Assembly: GCA_002751075.1 (NCBI GenBank)
Contig: NAOQ01001057.1
Coordinates: forward strand, 1-12,892
Reading direction: 5' to 3'
DNA length: 12,892 bases
Origin: Ichthyophonus hoferi
Taxonomy: Eukaryota > Opisthokonta > Ichthyosporea > Ichthyophonida > Ichthyophonidae
Within the stretch, counting starts at the first letter, position 1. Each line of letters begins with the position of its first letter. This document shows, piece by piece, positions 8,624-12,892 of the stretch. Position numbers and translations under genes: made by a program. The notes under the pieces were generated by a model, which made no database searches, was not told the origin of the DNA, and saw only the letters and a list, made by a program, of their open reading frames with translations.

Positions 8624-8704
8624 ATGGGACTGATAGTAGTGATCCTTGCTGGCAAACCAATTTACCTGGTTAGGAACTACAAGGTTCTAGGGCCACAGAA
8701 TCTT
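8624..8704 (+). CDS. Possible first coding exon of a small plus-strand gene
   Basis: The ATG is in a good context (gaaATGg) 34 nt beyond the CpG-rich patch. The exon reads MGLIVVILAGKPIYLVRNYK then VLGPQNL, and ends at the strong donor GTAAGAAC in phase 0. Without splicing the frame ends at 8740 (38 residues). The hydrophobic start could be a beta strand or a short signal-like segment. I do not recognise the family. The next exon may be at 9297-9551. Confidence 0.3.
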
Positions 8705-9296
8705 GTAAGAACTTTTTTCAATCAACTAATATTGGACTAATCATTTCATAATATGTTATCTGACCTTCGGCCGAACTAGGGGTTTATTCGGAGCTAACGG
8801 TCTTGCAACAGCTATTTTGCCTGTGCCATATACATAGCTATTTTGGGCATTAAATTCAAAAACAAAAAACTAAGATTTATTATTAGATCACTTAAGTATT
8901 TTATTCAATTATAGATAATTGTTACATTTGTAATAATTAAATGCACACCGTGTTGACTTTGTGTCAATTACCAAAACTGAAAGTAATACGACAATTATAA
9001 ATAGTAGTAATAATACCGAGCTCAACGTAGTTATTCACAATTGTTGTTTTTAATTTAGCCTATAATACGTACTACAAACTATTCTACACCTTTTTGGGTA
9101 CGAGAAATGAAAAATGTATTTAAAAACTTTTTATATTTAAAATAACAAATGAGAAATGGTCTGTTTACCTAAGCATGGAATGGGAATTCCTTTTTCCTAT
9201 GTTAAAAATTATATAGGAGCTACAAAGAGTCATTTATATCCCCACTTTCTTGAACTATTTATAATAAGGAACATTTTTTAGAACATACTCTTGTAG

Positions 9297-9551
9297 GTTG
9301 ATTTACGTGGTTTAAGTCTATTCTCTATAATTATGCTGACACGCAAAAGACAAGAGCATTGGAAATGTTTCATATCCAAATGCATTAAGGGCAAGTGGGC
9401 TAGTCATTGTGATAACCTACCAACCTATCTCAATTCCACATCTAAGTGCACTGACAGCAAGTGCTTTGTAATCATTATTGTTGTAGACAATAGCAGCATA
9501 GAAATTATGTTCTGTGATGGCTCATTAAATAATACAGTAAATATGGTTTAA
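9297..9551 (+). CDS. Possible terminal exon of a small plus-strand gene, unrecognised
   Basis: An open frame of 84 codons follows an acceptor-like site (CATACTCTTGTAG). It is phase 0, so it can join the exon at 8624-8704 to give about 111 residues. It includes MLTRKRQEHWKCFISKCIKG, KWASHCDNLPTYLNSTSKC and a hydrophobic FVIIIVVD strand. Seven Cys and a balanced composition distinguish it from the repeat-derived frames. An internal ATG at 9333 could also start a 72-residue protein. The family is unknown, and a chance ORF cannot be excluded. Confidence 0.25.
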   Translation, partial: VDLRGLSLFSIIMLTRKRQEHWKCFISKCIKGKWASHCDNLPTYLNSTSKCTDSKCFVIIIVVDNSSIEIMFCDGSLNNTVNMV

Positions 9552-10180
9552 TGCCTAACAGCAATGTTTACTTTATGTTTAGATTGCAAAATCACTTAGT
9601 AGTACTATCTAACAATAGGGGGATGAGAGGAGGGTCTATTAACCTCAATCATCTAATAATAATGAATTCTACAATTATATAAAGCATATATATATACTTG
9701 TAATTATTAGTGTGGTGTTTCTTATTTTTCTGCCTTTTACTAATTTGGGTATAGGCTCAGGGAAAATATATGCAGCCATACCCCTCCAAATATGCTTATT
9801 ATATATAAGCCTATCATTCGGTTCACTTCGTCTTTAAAGAACTTCAAATAAAAAGCAGCTTCCAACCAATACTATAATATTTTGCTATTCAAAAATTAAA
9901 TGCATTTGTTTATAAATGAAAAAAACTTACAATAATATTTAATCAACCTATTACTTATTTTCCTAGATTTTACTTTCTCTATAATAAGCATTTGTACGCC
10001 TCCATTATCTTTAAACCAATATAATATAGAAACCAGCCATTTTTGTCTACAATGATGAAACCCAATTCAACGAAAATTCAAGAAGATTGGCTCAACAAGT
10101 TTTATATCATGATGCAAATAACTACAGGCTTACAGTAATCCACCTTATTTTTAAGTAAATTACTGGTTAGAGGCTTGAGG
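9552..10180. other. AT-rich intergenic stretch
   Basis: No supported coding frame. An AATAAA at 9847-9852 on the plus strand could serve the candidate exon at 9297-9551. The right end borders the 3'UTR of the minus-strand cysteine-rich gene. Confidence 0.5.
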
Positions 10181-10202
10181 TCTGTGTTCTACGAAGACTA
10201 CC

Positions 10203-10208
10203 TTTATT
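10203..10208 (-). terminator. Poly(A) signal of the cysteine-rich gene
   Basis: AATAAA on the minus strand (plus TTTATT), about 205 nt after the stop codon at 10413. It is the first canonical hexamer downstream of the stop that I noticed, so 10180-10412 is a reasonable 3'UTR. Confidence 0.5.
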
Positions 10209-10412
10209 TAGAGTAATACTATCCCACATATTATAATTAAACTTAGTTCAAACAATTGTAATAGTTAAGTTTTTTCTTATAATTGAAGTATATTATGGCT
10301 CTCCCCTAGTTACAATATATAGGTCTCTGCTAAGTACCCTACATGTGCTGTAACAATTGATCAAGGTCACTAAGCTTCCATTAAAGGTATTGCTGTCATC
10401 ATTTTTTATGTA

Positions 10413-11980
10413 CTACCCCACAGTACTAGCCGCAACCGAGGTAGGTGTAAGAGAGGGGAAGGTTAACTCCTCAAAATCCTCAAAATCCTCAATTTCGTTA
10501 ATTTCATCAATTGGCTTGGGGGGCTTGGGGGGGCAGGACAAGCATTCAAGAAGCCCATTGGTACACTTACAGGTGCTACATCCATCAGCCATAAGTATTT
10601 TGTCACCATCCATGACAGTTGTACCATTATCAGTAGTGCATGATTGGGTAACTGGCAGCTTGAGAGGACAGGGCATGCATGGATCAATGATAGGCCTAAC
10701 CCACTCGCCTCGATGACATTCTGCTGTAAAATTGCCAAAATCCTCCTTCCCATCACAATCACAATCCCCGACTCCGAGTTCATATTTACACTTCATGCCA
10801 TGCACTGGACAAGTAGAACCGGGTGAAGGCATACTATTAGGGCACTTGTGTAATTCCGGACAAACTTTTTTAAGACATTCAAGACGTCCATTGTTACACT
10901 TACAGGTGCTGCAACCATCAGCCATAAGCATTGTGTGATCATGAGTGACAGTTGTACCATCATCAGTAGTACATGATTGGGTAACTGGCAGCTCGGGAAG
11001 GCAGGGCATGCATCCAGGAATTAAAGGCCTAATCCACTGGCCTTCTTGACATGTAGCTGTAACATTTTCATATTCGTCATTTCCATCACAATTGCAATCC
11101 CCGACATTAAATTTATATTCACATTTCATATCATCTATTGGACAGGTAGAACTAGATGAAGGAATACTACTTGGGCACTCCGGTTCCGGGCATTCTTTCC
11201 GTGTGCATGCAAGCATTCCATTATTGCATCTACAGGTGTTGCAACCGTCTGCTAAAGCCATTGATTTGCCATCCATAACCGTTATACCATCTTCTGTAGT
11301 ACATGGTTTGGCAGTCACAATGGGACAGGGCATGCATTGGTCCATCATAGGTGTAGCCCATTTTCTACCATAGCATGCAGCTGTAATATTGGCATAGTCC
11401 TCTTTCCCATCGCAGTCACAATCCCCAATGTCGACTTCATATTTACACTTCATATCATTTATTTCGCACACGGAATTAGGTGAAGGTAATCTAATAGGGC
11501 ACTCCGTTTCCTTGCAAAATTTCTCTGTGCATGCAAGCTTTCCATTAAAGCATAGACATGTGTTGCAACTGTCTCCTTGGGATATTCTAACACCATGAGG
11601 AACACTAGTACCATTATGAAGTACACATAGTTTCATGGTACTTATTGGGACAGGAGGAACGCTCACAGTGGGGATGCAAGCCCTCTTTGTGCAAGCGAAA
11701 ACACCGTTACTGCACTTACAACTATTGCAACCATCTTTTTCATTTGTCATGAAACCATTCGGAACTTCTCTTTGAGAAGGACCTATGGTGCATGAACCAG
11801 TACTCGTGGATTTTGTCACACATTTAAAACTCCCACGTGAGTTTTCACATTTTGCATTTTTCCTCTTGCAGTAACGTTTAATTCTAGACATTCTGCATTC
11901 GTTAACGTCAATACATTTCCCTTTCCTAGTGCTACGAAAGCCCTTTCGACATCTCCTAGACCGCTTGGCATCAACAGTGA
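10413..11980 (-). CDS. Cysteine-rich multi-module protein (EGF, pacifastin-like and C8 modules), large terminal exon
   Basis: The frame is open from the acceptor CACTACCAG (phase 1) at 11980 to the stop at 10413, about 521 codons. The Met at 11891 falls inside an EGF module, so it is probably not the real start. Order: EGF tail CRKGFRSTRKGKC, a cbEGF-like module (DVNEC ... CENSRGSFKC), then five pacifastin-like modules (C-x19/20-C-x2-C-x-C-xxG-x3-C-T-x3-C; DGCNTC core), the third to fifth each preceded by an eight-Cys module (C-x10-C-x6-C-x8-CxC-x12-C-x12-CxxC, with CDG, NxTA and W). The protein ends with an acidic tail (IDEINEIEDFEDFEE) and STVG. Numerous paired Cys and NxT sites imply secretion. 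Pacifastin domains inhibit serine proteases; the basic residues in CTRKEC and CTKRAC suggest trypsin-like targets. The long first loop (19-20 residues rather than about 9-12) departs from the family norm. Confidence 0.88.
10533..11501 (-). repeat. Three coding tandem repeats, about 324-333 nt each
   Basis: Repeats start at the codons for CPIRLPSP (11501), CPSSIPSS (11177) and CPNSMPSP (10844). Each encodes one eight-Cys module plus one pacifastin-like module. Protein conservation is obvious (DMKCKYE, GDCDCDGKED, CMPCP, ADGCSTCKCNNG). The nucleotide sequence has diverged at many sites, so the duplications are not recent. Confidence 0.9.
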
Positions 11981-12098
11981 CTGGTAGTGTTTGTAATGTT
12001 AGTAATTATTAGTGTTGAAGGTTTAGGCTCTTTTTGAGAATCATGTACTGTGATGAATAAAATAAATAAAACACAATTTACGCTTTGATTTGACTTAC
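11981..12098 (-). other. Intron of the cysteine-rich gene (118 nt)
   Basis: The minus strand starts GTAAGTC after ATACAG and ends CACTACCAG. The donor is close to the metazoan consensus; the acceptor has a weak pyrimidine tract. Confidence 0.6.
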
Positions 12099-12138
12099 CT
12101 GTATATTTAGAACAAATAACTATATAACACCGTTGCAT
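12099..12138 (-). CDS. Possible upstream exon of the cysteine-rich gene (MQRCYIVICSKYT)
   Basis: The frame in phase 1 with the CAG|GTAAGTC donor is open back to an ATG at 12138, reading MQRCYIVICSKYT before joining VTVDAKRSRRC. The ATG lies at the edge of a TA microsatellite and the leader is short for a signal peptide. An AG at TTATATAG could instead be the start of a 24-nt internal exon. The donor is more reliable than the start. The true 5' end may lie right of this window. Confidence 0.3.
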
Positions 12139-12157
12139 ATATATATATATATATATT
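12137..12157. repeat. TA microsatellite
   Basis: About ten TA units just upstream (minus strand) of the candidate exon. Confidence 0.9.
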
Positions 12158-12892
12158 CAATACCAGAAATTTAATGGAATTCTTATAATTGACTGGGATA
12201 ACGGGAAACAAACAAATTAATATCAATAGGAAGCATTATTAATGCACAATATATTAGGTACTTGCAGAAAGTCAAAAGAGTTATTAGTAATTATTATGTT
12301 GAGGTTTACACTTATTCCTGGGCAACAGAGCATATGGTTGTCTTTCAAGTAGGTGGCATCATCTATATCATGTGTATGCGGTCGTTTATGCGTATATAAT
12401 AACATGAAAGTTGGTGTATATGCGGGAAAATGTACTGCTCCATGTTTCATCCACATTATTAAAAACACTTTCCCAATTCAGATCACATACTCAAGTTAAG
12501 TACGGCCAGACAGATAAAGATAAACAGAAAAACTCTTGAAAGTTTGACAAAGTTCATGATTGCTTCAAGACTGGCAGTCAACCTATAACTAAGTATTAAT
12601 TTATAAAGAATTGCAATGGATTATGATCGAAACTCCATTTGAAACTAGCCCATATAAAGTAGTGAAGGGCATAGAATTTATTTGTGTAAGTTAAATATCC
12701 TGTTTTGGCATACCACATTATTCCCCTTGCTGTTTAATTGGTGACGTTTGAATTTGTGCATTTTTGATTTTAGGTAAGGAATCTGAAAATTAATAGGACC
12801 TCACCTACAACCAATCAGCTCTTACTATAACACTATAGTCGGTATTTTCAAAAAAAAAAAAAAAAAAGGAAAAAAAAAAAAAATTGGGGCTT
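12158..12892. other. Right end, no supported gene
   Basis: A minus frame at 12223-12468 includes DIDDATYLKDNHMLCCPGIS, but no acceptor/donor pair with the needed phase was found. The last 42 nt are A-rich: 17 consecutive A at about 12850-12866 and 13 at about 12870-12882. Confidence 0.5.

Noticed and set aside
8640-8700. Minus-strand donor-like CCTAACCAG|GTAAAT opposite the candidate plus exon
   Set aside because: All three frames between it and the nearest upstream acceptor contain stops, except a seven-codon fragment, so the plus-strand reading is preferred.
10357-11373. Plus-strand frames of 60-119 codons opposite the cysteine-rich gene
   Set aside because: They are antisense shadows of the strongly supported minus-strand repeats; their apparent repetition (LLHLQVLQPSA) simply mirrors the coding repeats.
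12223-12468. 81-codon minus-strand ORF with KDNHMLCCPGIS, considered as an upstream exon of the cysteine-rich gene
   Set aside because: No acceptor/donor pair leaves the phase 1 needed to join the next exon, and most of the frame looks like random AT-rich sequence.
12850-12892. A-rich end as the poly(A) tail of a retroposed copy
   Set aside because: No element body, target-site duplication or retroposon sequence could be identified next to it; it may be simple sequence.
1-12892. tRNA, rRNA, CRISPR, viral or transposon genes
   Set aside because: No tRNA-like arm pairs, spacer-regular repeats, reverse transcriptase, integrase, transposase or capsid motifs were seen on either strand.

Overview
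The window looks like nuclear DNA of an invertebrate animal. It is AT-rich, full of TATG and TA microsatellites, its genes are split by GT-AG introns, and one protein carries a calcium-binding EGF motif (DVNEC...CxNxxGSFxC), which points to Metazoa. The mix of pacifastin-like modules, EGF and a PhoD-type phosphatase would suit a sponge or another early-branching or marine invertebrate, but the species cannot be fixed from the sequence.

Layout, left to right. Positions 17-3921 hold the middle of a minus-strand gene for a PhoD-like metallophosphatase. I could place eight exons by splice sites, reading frame and family motifs. Together they encode an N-terminal beta-sandwich (FN3/PhoD_N-like) domain and most of the catalytic core, with VSCDR, HLGDQ/IYADDIY, LPDDHD, GRAAFYEFQQQL and GLVDIRMRPTF. 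All junctions keep the frame. The 3' end runs off the left edge and the 5' end is unresolved. Its introns carry the two longest TATG microsatellites, and long polypyrimidine tracts precede three acceptors. Positions 3922-8300 are mostly noncoding, with three blocks of degenerate tandem repeats and one small plus-strand ORF (6258-6413) that has a nearby AATAAA. At 8455-8590 there is a striking CpG-rich patch between divergent short ORFs, which may be a promoter. To its right is a possible two-exon small plus-strand gene (8624-9551).

Positions 10413-11980 are the large terminal exon of a second minus-strand gene. It encodes a cysteine-rich, probably secreted protein: an EGF tail and degenerate cbEGF, then five pacifastin-like DGCNTC modules, the last three each preceded by an unnamed eight-cysteine module, then an acidic tail. 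A 3'UTR with AATAAA (plus-strand TTTATT at 10203-10208) follows. A splice donor at 12098/12099 marks the next upstream exon. The start of this gene is not certain.

The two main genes lie on the same strand but nothing shows that they work together. No RNA genes, CRISPR arrays, viral elements or recognisable transposon proteins were seen.
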